A DNA stretch of 64,000 nucleotides from Planctomycetaceae bacterium (lineage in GTDB: Bacteria > Planctomycetota > UBA1135 > GCA-002686595). Positions 16,737 through 25,102 of the stretch are shown piece by piece; position 1 is the stretch's first letter; the number at the start of each line of letters is the position of its first letter. The DNA lies in assembly GCA_011525785.1 (NCBI GenBank), contig WYBT01000002.1, forward strand, positions 60,686-124,685, in the 5' to 3' direction. Made by a program: the position numbers and the translations under genes. The notes under the pieces are model-generated. The model had not been told where the DNA came from. It was given only the letters and a program-made list of their open reading frames with translations, and did no database searches.

Positions 16737-18818
16737 TCAGGGCAGCCGCATCAGCATCTCACTGCGCGGCGCCGCCAGCGTTTGTCCCGCAGGCGCAAGG
16801 CGCAGCGCGAGCTCGGCGCCGCCGGTGCGATTGAACCAGTCCACGCGCAGCGCGTGGGCGCCAGCGGCCAGCGCGATGTGCCCGCGCTTCTCGACGGTTC
16901 CGTGCAGCCCGTCGTTGTCGACGACCAACTCGCCGTCGATCCACAGCCGGCTGCCGTCGTCGCTGGCGAGAGCGAACTCGTACAGCTCGTCGCGCTCGAC
17001 CACGACCAGCCCGCTGAAGCGGCAGCCGATGCGTTCTTCGCGCGCGGGGAGTTCGATCGCGCCGACCACAGCGCTATCGCGCGCCGCGAGCGAGCCGAAG
17101 TCGGGCAGGCGCTCCCAATCGCCGGCGAAGGTCTCGCGCCGCAAGCCTGGCTGAGCAGCCGAGGCATCGAGCGCGGGCTTGGGCTCAGTGCGAGTGAACG
17201 TGCGTTCGACGACGGTCGTGACGGGCTTGCCGTTGTGCACTCCGACCGCGCGCACGCGTGTCGTCGCGTCGAGCACGATCGGTGTGTGATAGCGCGGTGA
17301 GGTGACGCCCGGCTCGCTCCCGTCGAGCGTGTAGTGCAGTTCGAGCCCGGCCCCGGCCGCGAGGTTCACGCTCAGCTCGCGCACGAAGATCTCGCTCGCC
17401 GCCTCGATGCGCGGCGCGCGGTAGACGATGGGCGCACCGCGCAGGCCCAGCGTCACGACGTAGGGCAACTCGTCGTCGGGATCGGCGAGGAGCTTCACCA
17501 CCAGATCGGCGCCGCGGCGCTCGACGGGGAGCAGCACGCGCGCACCGAACAGGTAGCCAGCCGAGAGCGGCTCGTTGCCGAGCCCCGGCAGCACGAGCTC
17601 ACCGCTCGCCGGCGTATCGAACACGTGCAGGTACAGGAGCGTGTCCTCACCTTGCGGCTTCAACGTGCAGCGCCCCCACTCGAGTGCGCCGAACGGGCTC
17701 GCCTGCGTGCCGTAGATCGCGGCGCCGTAGCGCTGCGTCCAGTCGCCGATCTCCGCCAGTCGCTGCACCGCTTCGGGCGGAAAACTGCCGTCCGCGCGCG
17801 GGCCGATGTTGAGCAGGTAGTTGCCGCCCTTCGAAGCCACGTCGACGAGCATGCGGATCATCTCGCGCGCGGGCTTCCAGTTCGCGTCGTACGCGTTGTA
17901 GCCCCAGTTCGCGTTCATCGTCATGCAGGTCTCCCAGTCGACGCCCGGCAAGCCGGTCGCGGGGATCTCCTGCTCGGGCGTTCCGAAGTCGCCGACCGCC
18001 TCGCTCGACTGCGAGAAGCCCGCCATGCCGCCGCGGTGCACGTCGACGCGGTTGTTGACGAGCATCGCGGGCGCGAGCTTGCGGCAGTGCTCGAACAGCT
18101 CGACGCCGTACTCGTGCGTCCAGGTGCTCTCCCACTCGCCGTCGAACCACATCACGTGCGGCTTGTAGTTGCGCACCACTTCTTCGACCTGGCCGTGCAG
18201 GTAGCGCCGGAAGCGCCCGAAATCCGCGCCCTCGCTCGAGCGCGTCTTCTCCCAATCGCGCCGCGGCAGATAGTCGGGGTGATGCCAGTCCATGATCGAG
18301 TGGTACGTGCAGAACTTCACGCCGTGCCGCTCGCACGCTTCGCTCAGTTCCTTCAGCACGTCGCGGCCGAAGGGCGTGTTCATCACGTCCCACTCGGTCA
18401 GCTTCGAATCGAACAGCGCGAAGCCGTCGTGGTGCTTGCTCGTGATGACGAGGTACTTCATGCCAGCGTTCGCAGCCATGCGCGCCCACGACTCGGCGTC
18501 GAAGGCCGTCGGGTTGAACTGCGGCTGGAACTTGGCGTACTCCTCGAGCGGGATCTGCGCCGTGGTGCGGATCCACTCGCCGTGGTTGGTGCGCTCGCCC
18601 CACTTGCCTGCCGGAATCGCGTACAGGCCCCAGTGGATGAACATTCCAAAGCGCGCCTCGCGCCACCACGCCATGCGCTCGTCGTGCGTGAGCTTTGCGC
18701 TCGCGCTCGGCGCCGGCGCTGAAGCCGCGCCCGCGGATTGAGTCGAAGGCGCTGATGTCGGAGTAGGCGCGCCGCACGATGCGGCGACGAGCGCGAGCGG
18801 AAGGAGTCGAAGTCGCAT
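16737..18818 (-). CDS. GH29 alpha-L-fucosidase with Fn3-associated and PA14-like domains
   Basis: Releases terminal alpha-L-fucose from glycans; exported (signal MRLRLLPLALVAASC, probable lipoprotein), 693 residues. The catalytic barrel (~45-410) has ARFGMFIHWGLYAIPAGKWG, ITSKHHDGFALFDSKLTEWD and MWFDGEW, where D226 is the expected retaining nucleophile. Towards the C-terminus come a beta-sandwich, an Fn3-associated/chitobiase-type segment (ELHYTLDGSEPGVTSPRYHT) and a PA14-like domain (FALASDDGSRLWIDGELVVD) that may bind carbohydrate. It is the last gene of the fucose operon, 34 bases after the Ldh2-type gene, and supplies substrate for the catabolic genes upstream. Confidence 0.95.
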   Translation of the reverse strand: MRLRLLPLALVAASCGAPTPTSAPSTQSAGAASAPAPSASAKLTHDERMAWWREARFGMFIHWGLYAIPAGKWGERTNHGEWIRTTAQIPLEEYAKFQPQFNPTAFDAESWARMAANAGMKYLVITSKHHDGFALFDSKLTEWDVMNTPFGRDVLKELSEACERHGVKFCTYHSIMDWHHPDYLPRRDWEKTRSSEGADFGRFRRYLHGQVEEVVRNYKPHVMWFDGEWESTWTHEYGVELFEHCRKLAPAMLVNNRVDVHRGGMAGFSQSSEAVGDFGTPEQEIPATGLPGVDWETCMTMNANWGYNAYDANWKPAREMIRMLVDVASKGGNYLLNIGPRADGSFPPEAVQRLAEIGDWTQRYGAAIYGTQASPFGALEWGRCTLKPQGEDTLLYLHVFDTPASGELVLPGLGNEPLSAGYLFGARVLLPVERRGADLVVKLLADPDDELPYVVTLGLRGAPIVYRAPRIEAASEIFVRELSVNLAAGAGLELHYTLDGSEPGVTSPRYHTPIVLDATTRVRAVGVHNGKPVTTVVERTFTRTEPKPALDASAAQPGLRRETFAGDWERLPDFGSLAARDSAVVGAIELPAREERIGCRFSGLVVVERDELYEFALASDDGSRLWIDGELVVDNDGLHGTVEKRGHIALAAGAHALRVDWFNRTGGAELALRLAPAGQTLAAPRSEMLMRLP

Positions 18819-18852
18819 GAGGGTTGGTTGGGGCTCTGGATGAGCTTCGTGG

Positions 18853-19941
18853 TCAGTCGAACGGCACGCCGAGCTGCTTGGCGATCGCGCGCAGGTCCTC
18901 GACGACCGGCAGCACGAGAGGAATGCCTTGCGCGGTGCGCTCGGCGTATGCGAGGCGTTCGGGATCGCCGGGGATGAGCACGGCTTCGCGGCCCGGCGCG
19001 GGCCTCGTCGCGCGGAAGGTGCGCACGAGGTCGTCGATCTGGCGCTTGAACTCGAGCGGGTCGATGAAGCCAGCGATCTGCATCGCGCCGAAGAAGTGGC
19101 CGATGCCTTTGCCAACCGAGCGCGCGGGAATCTCTTGGCGCAGCGCGAAGGGCGGCGTGAACGGACCCCAGTTCGCGCCGGAGAGCACCGCGACGAGCAC
19201 GTCGACCATCATCCCGAGCGCGTAGCCCTTGTGGCCGCCGTGCTCGCGGTCGGAGCCCAGCGGCAACAGCGCGCCGCCGTCGATCATGCCGCGCGGATCG
19301 CTCGTCACCTCGCCGCGTTTGTCGATCGCCCAGCCGAGCGGAATCGACTCGCCGCGCCGAAGCGCGATCTCGATCTTGCCGTAGGCGACGGCGGGCGTGG
19401 CGAGGTCGATCACGATCGGCGGCTCTTCGAGCCCGGGGAACGCAATCGCAATCGGATTGGTGCCGAGCATGCGTTCGGCGCCCCACAGCGGCGCGACGAG
19501 CTTGGTCGAGTTCGTCATCGACCAGCCGATCAGATCGCGCTTCAACGCCTCGAGCGGGTAGTAGCCGGCGATGCCGTAGTGATTGGTGTTGCACACGCTC
19601 ACCCAGCCCGAGCCGACGGCTTCAGCCTTGCGCATCGCGACCTCGTTGGCCCACGGGCCGACGACGAGCCCGAGCCCGTTGTCGCCGTCGACCGTCGCGG
19701 TGCTGGCCGTCTCGCGCACGATGCGCGGCGCCGGGCGCGGGTTGATGCGGCCGAGCGTGAGCATGTCGACGTACGTGCGCAGCCGCGCCACGCCGTGCGA
19801 ATCGATCGCGCGCAGATCCGCGGCTGCCAAGACTTCGGACGCGAGCCGCGCGTCGCGCTCGGGGACGCCGAAGTGCTCGAACACACGCTGGCTGAAGGCG
19901 CGCAGGTGTTCGCTGGAGAAGACGGCGGTCTCGACGCTCAT
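18853..19941 (-). CDS. Ldh2-family NAD(P)-dependent 2-hydroxyacid dehydrogenase
   Basis: A 362-residue member of the malate/L-lactate dehydrogenase (Ldh2/YlbC) fold, unrelated to the classical Rossmann-fold lactate dehydrogenases. Family motifs are AAADLRAIDSHGVARLRTYV, VSVCNTNHYGIAGYYPLEA and PIAIAFPG. Members oxidise malate, sulfolactate, ureidoglycolate or similar 2-hydroxyacids. In this operon the FAH-type step should yield L-lactate, so oxidation of L-lactate to pyruvate is an attractive inference. The start overlaps the stop of the VOC gene as ATGA. Confidence 0.88.
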   Translation of the reverse strand: MSVETAVFSSEHLRAFSQRVFEHFGVPERDARLASEVLAAADLRAIDSHGVARLRTYVDMLTLGRINPRPAPRIVRETASTATVDGDNGLGLVVGPWANEVAMRKAEAVGSGWVSVCNTNHYGIAGYYPLEALKRDLIGWSMTNSTKLVAPLWGAERMLGTNPIAIAFPGLEEPPIVIDLATPAVAYGKIEIALRRGESIPLGWAIDKRGEVTSDPRGMIDGGALLPLGSDREHGGHKGYALGMMVDVLVAVLSGANWGPFTPPFALRQEIPARSVGKGIGHFFGAMQIAGFIDPLEFKRQIDDLVRTFRATRPAPGREAVLIPGDPERLAYAERTAQGIPLVLPVVEDLRAIAKQLGVPFD

Positions 19942-20513
19942 CGCCCGTCGTACGCGCGTTGCAGCGTGTCGATGTCGAGCTTGACCATCCCCAGCAGCGC
20001 AGCCATCACTCGCGCGCCGCGTTCCGGCGGACCCGCCATCCACTCGTCGAACTTGGCGGGGACGATCTGCCACGACACGCCCCAGCGATCGGCGAGCCAA
20101 CCGCAGGCCATCTCGCGGCCGCCGTCGCCGAGCGCGCTCCACAGGCGGTCGATCTCGGCCTGGGTCTCACAGCGCACGACGATCGACGCCGCTTCGCTGA
20201 GCTTGAACTGCGGCCCGCCGTTGAGCAGCCAGAACTGCGTCCCGCCGATCTCGAGCTGCACCAGCATCTCCGTGCCGGCCGGCAGGTGCGCACCCTCGCC
20301 GTAGCTCGCGATCGAGAGGATGCGCGAGTTGGGGACGAGTTCGACGTAGCGACGCGCGGCGGCCTCTGCGTCGCTCTGGAACCACAGGCACGGAACGACC
20401 TTGTCGAATCGAGTCATGGCGGTCTCGCGGGGTTGAGGGGCGGCGCAGGACATGACGAGGGGTAGCGTGAACACGACAGCGGCTGCGAGGCGCGTGAAGT
20501 TCATGGGCGTCAT
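19938..20513 (-). CDS. VOC-fold (PhnB/3-demethylubiquinone methyltransferase-like) protein with lipoprotein leader
   Basis: A 191-residue protein whose core (~32-185; [49 protein letters not shown]) is a vicinal-oxygen-chelate domain of the PhnB type. The N-terminal 30 residues look like an export signal ending in LVMSC, unusual because PhnB-like proteins are normally cytoplasmic. Start 20513 is supported by its ATGA overlap with the stop of the preceding oxidase gene. An internal ATG at 20417 would give a leaderless protein of normal family length. Function is unknown; these proteins occur in many operons without defined reactions. Confidence 0.8.
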   Translation of the reverse strand: MTPMNFTRLAAAVVFTLPLVMSCAAPQPRETAMTRFDKVVPCLWFQSDAEAAARRYVELVPNSRILSIASYGEGAHLPAGTEMLVQLEIGGTQFWLLNGGPQFKLSEAASIVVRCETQAEIDRLWSALGDGGREMACGWLADRWGVSWQIVPAKFDEWMAGPPERGARVMAALLGMVKLDIDTLQRAYDGR

Positions 20514-21712
20514 TGGAGCGTTTCGAGGCGCGCGGCGATGCTCTCGGCGATCGCGAGCGAAGCCGTAGCGGCGGGCGAGGGCGCGTTGAGCACGTGAACG
20601 ACGCGGCCCGCGCTGCGGATGAGGAAATCATCGACGAGCGCGCCGTCGGGGCCGAGCGCTTGAGCGCGCACGCCGGCCGGCGCGGGAACGAGGTGCGAGG
20701 CGCGGATCTCGGGCACGAGCCGCTGCAGCGCTTTGGTGAACGCGCGTTTGGAAAGCGAGCGCCACATCTCCCCCATGCCGGCGCCCGCGTGTCGGCTGAT
20801 GAGCTTCCAGAAGCCCGAGTAGCTCAGCGTGTCCGCGAGTTCGCGCACGTTCACGTCGTCCCAGTGGTAGCCCTCGCGCGCGAGCGCCAGCACCGCGTTC
20901 GGCCCGCACTCGACGCCGCCCAGCGCCATGCGCGTGAAGTGCACGCCGAGGAACGGGAAGCTCGGATCGGGCACGGGGTAGATGAGGTTGCGCACGAGTG
21001 CGTGCGCGTCGGGCGTGAGTTCGAAGTACTCGCCGCGGAACGGAACGATGCGCGCGGGGCGGCGCTCGCCCGCGGCCTGCAGCACGCGGTCGGAGTGCAG
21101 GCCGGCGCAGTTGATCGCGGCGCTCGCGACGAGCTCACCGCGCGAGGTGTGCAGCACGACTTCGCTCGAGCGTGACTCGAGGCGGTCGACGCGCGCTTGG
21201 GTGAGCACTTCGCCGCCGCGCACGCGGATGAGTTCGGCCAGCTTCGCGCACACGCCGACGTAGTCGACGATGCCCGTTTCGCGCACGTGCAGCGCTTTGA
21301 CGCCCGCGACGTGCGGTTCGATCCGGCGCAGCTCGTCGCCGTCGATCTCGCGCGCCTCGACGCCGTTGGCCTTGCCGCGCTCGGCGATCGTTGCCAGGCG
21401 CGGCAGCTCGCTCGCGTCCACTGCGACGATCACTTTGCCGCAGCGCTCCCAGGCAATGCCGTGCTGCTCGCAAAACGCTTCGAGCAGCGCCTTGCCGCGC
21501 CGGCACGTGCGCGCCTTCTCGGACCCGGGCTTGTAGTAGATCCCGGAGTGGATCACGCCCGAGTTGCGGCCGGTCTGGTGCGCGGCGAGCTCGCGCTCCT
21601 TCTCGAGCACGACGACCTTCGCGCGCGGCCGCCTGAGGGAGAGCTCGTAGGCCGTCGCGAGGCCAACGATGCCGCCGCCGATGATCGCCAGGTCTGCGTT
21701 GCGTTGAGTCAC
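20510..21712 (-). CDS. lhgO: LhgO-type FAD-dependent L-2-hydroxyacid oxidase/dehydrogenase
   Basis: A 400-residue flavoprotein of the DAO superfamily closest to L-2-hydroxyglutarate dehydrogenase LhgO (formerly YgaF). FAD binding is by [17 protein letters not shown]; the family block [18 protein letters not shown] and the later [16 protein letters not shown] are present. LhgO passes electrons from L-2-hydroxyglutarate to quinone. In a fucose operon that makes L-lactate, a related L-2-hydroxyacid could be the substrate; this is inference. The GTG start at 21712 lies 3 bases from a large palindrome and has no visible Shine-Dalgarno, which may affect expression. Confidence 0.9.
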   Translation of the reverse strand: MTQRNADLAIIGGGIVGLATAYELSLRRPRAKVVVLEKERELAAHQTGRNSGVIHSGIYYKPGSEKARTCRRGKALLEAFCEQHGIAWERCGKVIVAVDASELPRLATIAERGKANGVEAREIDGDELRRIEPHVAGVKALHVRETGIVDYVGVCAKLAELIRVRGGEVLTQARVDRLESRSSEVVLHTSRGELVASAAINCAGLHSDRVLQAAGERRPARIVPFRGEYFELTPDAHALVRNLIYPVPDPSFPFLGVHFTRMALGGVECGPNAVLALAREGYHWDDVNVRELADTLSYSGFWKLISRHAGAGMGEMWRSLSKRAFTKALQRLVPEIRASHLVPAPAGVRAQALGPDGALVDDFLIRSAGRVVHVLNAPSPAATASLAIAESIAARLETLQ

Positions 21713-21715
21713 TTC

Positions 21716-21822
21716 GCTGGTTGTACGGTGCCAGAGCAATCTGTCCCACGCCGCCGTTGCGTTCGGATCGCCCGCTGCGTTTCGCGGCGTGGGAGAGATT
21801 GCTCTGGCACCGTACAACCAGC
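21716..21822. repeat. Palindromic element, copy A
   Basis: Arms 21716-21754 and 21784-21822 are 39-base inverted repeats with one mismatch, separated by a 29-base centre. The inner arm sequence and the centre are shared with copy B at 23388-23496 (same arm core beginning GTACGGTGCCAGAGC, same centre block GCGTTCGGATCGCCC). The outer seven bases differ from copy B yet still pair with each other. The element fills the gap between the stop of the CarboxypepD_reg-type gene and the GTG of the LhgO-like gene. Both strands read open, giving a peptide with YGARAI and RLLWHRT. Confidence 0.93.
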
Positions 21823-21837
21823 GCTGACCGACGTCGA

Positions 21838-23382
21838 TCACTCGATGCGAAGCTCGCCGAGGTCGAGCGCTTGGCCGCCGAGGATCTCGATCTCGTCACG
21901 TCGCAACAGTTCGATCGGCGCGGCGCCGCTGCTCGCGCGGCGCACGATCAGCGTGTAGCGGCCGGGCTGGAGGTCCTTGAACTCGAAGCGACCGTCGCAC
22001 GAGCAGCCGAGCGAGCAACCCGGCGCGGATTCGAGCGGAACGCCGTGCTCGCGGCGCAGGAGCAGGAGGTTGAGATCGGCGACGTGCTGTGGGTCTGCGG
22101 CCCGCAGGTATCCGGAAAGGTCCGTGGTGCGCATGAGCACGACTTCTTGGTCGTGCTCCGAGGTGCTGAGCTCCAGTACGCGTGGCGCGAAGCCGTCGGC
22201 GGCGAAGCGAAAGCTCCAACGGTCGGATCGCAGGAACTTGAATTCGAAACGGCCGAAGTCGTCGGCGGGGAACTCGAGCGCGTTGAACACCCATGAATCG
22301 CCGTCAGTCATGTTGACGCGGGCGCCAGCGACGGGCACGCCGTGCGGGTCGACGATGGAGCCCCGCACGATCTGCGGGGGCGCCAGTCCGATCTCCCACG
22401 CGTCTGAGGCCACGCCGGCTTCGGGACCAGGCAACTCGAGAGTGGCGACTCGTTCGCGACCGTCCGGACCGCTGGCGCGAAACAGAAGCGTGAACAGCGC
22501 GGCGCTGTCGATGGCAAGCTCCGCCACCCCGTCTTCGCCGGTCGTGATGTCGACGGCTTCGTCCCAAACTGCGCTCGGCAGGTACGGCGAGCTTGGCTCC
22601 CGGCGAACAACAGCGATCGTGGCGTGGCTGAGCGGTTGGCCGTCTGCGAACACGCGCACGCGGCGCACCCGGGTCTGCGGCTCGACCACCAGTCGGTGCA
22701 CGACGTCTCCCGCGGAGCCGCGCCGCCAGAACCGCCCGAGCCGCCAGTCGGAGAGCCCATTGAGTCGAGCCGCGAGCACCAGCGTCTCGCGCGCCACGGG
22801 CCATATGCGCGCCTGTCCGGCGACGACCCGGGTGGCGCGCTCGATGCGTCCAACGGTGTAAGGTCGGGCCCACTTCAACGGCGTTCGAAGCGGATCGTCG
22901 AGACGAGATCTCCCGGCCAGGACACCGATCTCTCCGCCTTCGAAAGCTGGAGCGCCGGCGCCGTCCACCACTTCGACTTGAAGCGCGACGAGGTCCATTG
23001 CGTTCAGTCGAACCGTGGTAGGCCACGCATCGGTGAGCACCACGCGCTCCGCCTGGTCACGAGGTCCAGTCGCGATGCGCAGAGTCCAATGCAGGCTCTT
23101 TGCGCCGCTTCCAGCGAGCCGCTCATGCGTCTCACGCAGCGCAACGACGTCCGTCAGCACAGCTCGACCAGACTCCATGTCCGTGCGCGCGCGGAGCACG
23201 ACCACCGGATCGCGCGGCGCGCTGGACGAGCGGTACTCGAGCACGAAGGGCACATCGCCGACGACACGCTCGCCCTCGCCGCGGGTCTCCACCACGAGGT
23301 CGCGTTGAGTGGCGGGCGCCTGCGAATCGGACTGCGGAGCGGCGAGGACCGGGAGGACGAGGGTCAGCAGCAGTGAGTTCAT
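21838..23382 (-). CDS. Exported carboxypeptidase-regulatory-like (beta-sandwich) protein, palindrome-bracketed
   Basis: A 514-residue secreted protein with signal [18 protein letters not shown]. It lacks a recognisable catalytic domain. At least two segments look like carboxypeptidase-regulatory/SdrD_B-type sandwiches: [20 protein letters not shown] followed by [20 protein letters not shown], and [20 protein letters not shown]. Such proteins are common in planctomycetes and their role is unknown. It interrupts the otherwise tightly packed fucose catabolic operon and is bracketed on both sides by copies of one palindrome. Its codon use looks less GC-extreme than its neighbours by eye. It is probably an insertion with no metabolic link to fucose. 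Confidence 0.85.
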   Translation of the reverse strand: MNSLLLTLVLPVLAAPQSDSQAPATQRDLVVETRGEGERVVGDVPFVLEYRSSSAPRDPVVVLRARTDMESGRAVLTDVVALRETHERLAGSGAKSLHWTLRIATGPRDQAERVVLTDAWPTTVRLNAMDLVALQVEVVDGAGAPAFEGGEIGVLAGRSRLDDPLRTPLKWARPYTVGRIERATRVVAGQARIWPVARETLVLAARLNGLSDWRLGRFWRRGSAGDVVHRLVVEPQTRVRRVRVFADGQPLSHATIAVVRREPSSPYLPSAVWDEAVDITTGEDGVAELAIDSAALFTLLFRASGPDGRERVATLELPGPEAGVASDAWEIGLAPPQIVRGSIVDPHGVPVAGARVNMTDGDSWVFNALEFPADDFGRFEFKFLRSDRWSFRFAADGFAPRVLELSTSEHDQEVVLMRTTDLSGYLRAADPQHVADLNLLLLRREHGVPLESAPGCSLGCSCDGRFEFKDLQPGRYTLIVRRASSGAAPIELLRRDEIEILGGQALDLGELRIE

Positions 23383-23387
23383 GGCGA

Positions 23388-23496
23388 AGTGAGCAGTACG
23401 GTGCCAGAGCAATCTATCCCACGCCGCAGTCGCGTTCGGATCGCCCACAGCGTTGCGCGGCGTGGGACAGATTGCTCTGGCACCGTACTGCTCACT
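23388..23496. repeat. Palindromic element, copy B
   Basis: Arms 23388-23427 and 23457-23496 are 40-base inverted repeats with one mismatch and a 29-base centre. Core and centre match copy A; the outer bases (starting AGTGAGCA) do not match copy A but are self-complementary. The right arm reaches past the stop codon of the FAH-type gene (23492), and the left arm ends 5 bases before the ATG at 23382. Any transcript crossing it would fold into a very stable stem in the middle of the operon. Confidence 0.93.
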
Positions 23497-24340
23497 CTGA
23501 CGGGACGGTCCGCTGGCGCTGCTCACCCAGGCCGTCGATCCCAAGGCGCATGACCTGGCCCGCGCGCAGGTAGATCGGTTCGGGCTTTTGGCCCAGGCCC
23601 ACGCCTGGCGGTGTCCCGGTCGAGATCACGTCGCCCGGATGCAGGCTCATGAAGCGGCTCAGGTAGCTCACGAGGAACGCGACGCCGAAGACCATCGTCT
23701 TGGTGTTGCCGTCCTGGAAGCGGCGGCCGTCGACTTCGAGCCACAGGTGCAGGTCCTGCGGATCGGGCACTTCATCGCGCGTCACCAGGTACGGCCCCAT
23801 CGGCCCGAAGGTGTCGCAGCTCTTGCCCTTGACCCACTGGCCCGTGCCTTCGAGTTGGAAGGCGCGCTCGGAGAGGTCGTTGATCACGCAGTAGCCCGCG
23901 ACGTGCTCGAGCGCGCGCTCTGGCGTCACGTGTTTGGCCTTCGAGCCGATCACGACGCCGAGCTCGACTTCCCAGTCGGTCTTCTGCGCTCCACGCGGTA
24001 TTTCGACGTCGTCGAACGGGCCGCAGATCGCGCTGGTGGCCTTGCTGAACACGACGGGCTCCGCCGGCACCTGCGCGCCGGTCTCCGCCGCGTGATCGGC
24101 GTAGTTGAGCCCGATGCACAGGAATTTGCCGACGCCGCCGACGCACGCGCCAAAGCGCACCGAGCCCTCGACGCGCGGCAGCGACTCGATGTCGAGCGCG
24201 CGCAGCCGAGCGAGTCCCGCCGGACTCAGCACATCGCCGCGCAGGTCGTCGACCACGCCCGCGAGCGAGCGCAGGCCGCCGTTGGAATCCACCACGCCCG
24301 GCTTCTCGCGGCCGAGCTCGCCATAGCGAAACAGCTTCAA
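23492..24340 (-). CDS. FAH-family hydrolase, probable 2,4-diketo-3-deoxy-L-fuconate hydrolase
   Basis: A 282-residue fumarylacetoacetate-hydrolase-fold enzyme. The core starts at KFLCIGLNYADHAAETG; metal ligands include TDWEVELGVVIG; CVINDLSERAFQ and FGPMGPYLVT follow. The late motif LHPGDVISTGTPPGVGLG is typical. In the non-phosphorylative L-fucose pathway this family cleaves 2,4-diketo-3-deoxy-L-fuconate to pyruvate and L-lactate. The assignment rests on context: the fuconate dehydratase and the SDR lie directly upstream. The start is TTG at 24340, one base after the SDR stop. The final codons lie at the edge of palindrome B, so the natural C-terminus may have been slightly altered. Confidence 0.9.
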   Translation of the reverse strand: MKLFRYGELGREKPGVVDSNGGLRSLAGVVDDLRGDVLSPAGLARLRALDIESLPRVEGSVRFGACVGGVGKFLCIGLNYADHAAETGAQVPAEPVVFSKATSAICGPFDDVEIPRGAQKTDWEVELGVVIGSKAKHVTPERALEHVAGYCVINDLSERAFQLEGTGQWVKGKSCDTFGPMGPYLVTRDEVPDPQDLHLWLEVDGRRFQDGNTKTMVFGVAFLVSYLSRFMSLHPGDVISTGTPPGVGLGQKPEPIYLRAGQVMRLGIDGLGEQRQRTVPSE

Positions 24341-24341
24341 A

Positions 24342-25100
24342 TCAAATGCTCCATCCGCCGTCGATCACGTAGGCCGCACCGGTGGTGTAGCTCGACTCGT
24401 CGGAGGCGAGGTGCACGACCAGCGCGGCGATCTCTTCCGCAGTTCCAAGGCGCCCGATCGGCTGGCGCGCCACGAACGCCGCGCGCGCCTTGTCGACGTC
24501 GCCGTCGAAGCTGGCGCTGAGCTGCTCGATGCGGCCGTCGAGTGAAGGCGTTTGCACGGTGCCGGGACACACCGCGTTGCAGCGCACGCCGCGCGAGACA
24601 AAGTCGGCCGCGATCGACTTGGTGAGCCCGATCACCGCCGCCTTGGTCGTCCCGTAGGCGCAGCGATTGGGCGCGCCCTTCACACTGGACGCGACCGACG
24701 CCATGTTCACGATCGAGCCCTTGCCGCGCGCGAGCATGCCCGGCAGCACAGCGCGGATCGTGCGGTACATCGACGTGACGTTGAGGTCGAAGGCAAAGGC
24801 CCAGTCCTGCCCCGAGCAATCCAGGATCGAGCCGTGGTGCACGTAGCCCGCGCAGTTGAACAGCACGTCGAACGGCCCGTGGGCGCCGACGAACTCGGTC
24901 ACCGCGCGCTCGTCGAGCACATCGAGCCGCCCGACTTGGAGACGCGGTTCTTCGCGCACGAGCTGCTCGAGCGCGACGTCGTTGACATCCGTCGCCCACA
25001 CGCGCGCGCCCTCGCGGGCGAAGGCCAGCGCCGCCGCGCGCCCGATGCCCTGACCCGCAGCGGTCACGAGCGCGTCGAGCCCTTGCATGCGTCCGCCCAT
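24342..25100 (-). CDS. SDR dehydrogenase, probable 2-keto-3-deoxy-L-fuconate dehydrogenase
   Basis: A 252-residue classical short-chain dehydrogenase using NAD. It has the cofactor loop TAAGQGIGRAAALAFAREGA, NCAGYVHHGSILDC, the active serine in ASVASSVKGAPNRC, the YGTTKAAVIGLTK catalytic Tyr/Lys, and the end CPGTVQTPSL and YVIDGGWSI. The sequence strongly resembles DHRS6/BDH2-type SDRs, the same group as bacterial 2-keto-3-deoxy-L-fuconate dehydrogenases. It would oxidise C4 of the dehydratase product. Starts are ambiguous: GTG at 25106 (GTGA overlap with the dehydratase stop), ATG at 25100, or ATG at 25088, which matches the family length best. Confidence 0.92.
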   Translation of the reverse strand: MGGRMQGLDALVTAAGQGIGRAAALAFAREGARVWATDVNDVALEQLVREEPRLQVGRLDVLDERAVTEFVGAHGPFDVLFNCAGYVHHGSILDCSGQDWAFAFDLNVTSMYRTIRAVLPGMLARGKGSIVNMASVASSVKGAPNRCAYGTTKAAVIGLTKSIAADFVSRGVRCNAVCPGTVQTPSLDGRIEQLSASFDGDVDKARAAFVARQPIGRLGTAEEIAALVVHLASDESSYTTGAAYVIDGGWSI

Positions 25101-25102
25101 GT

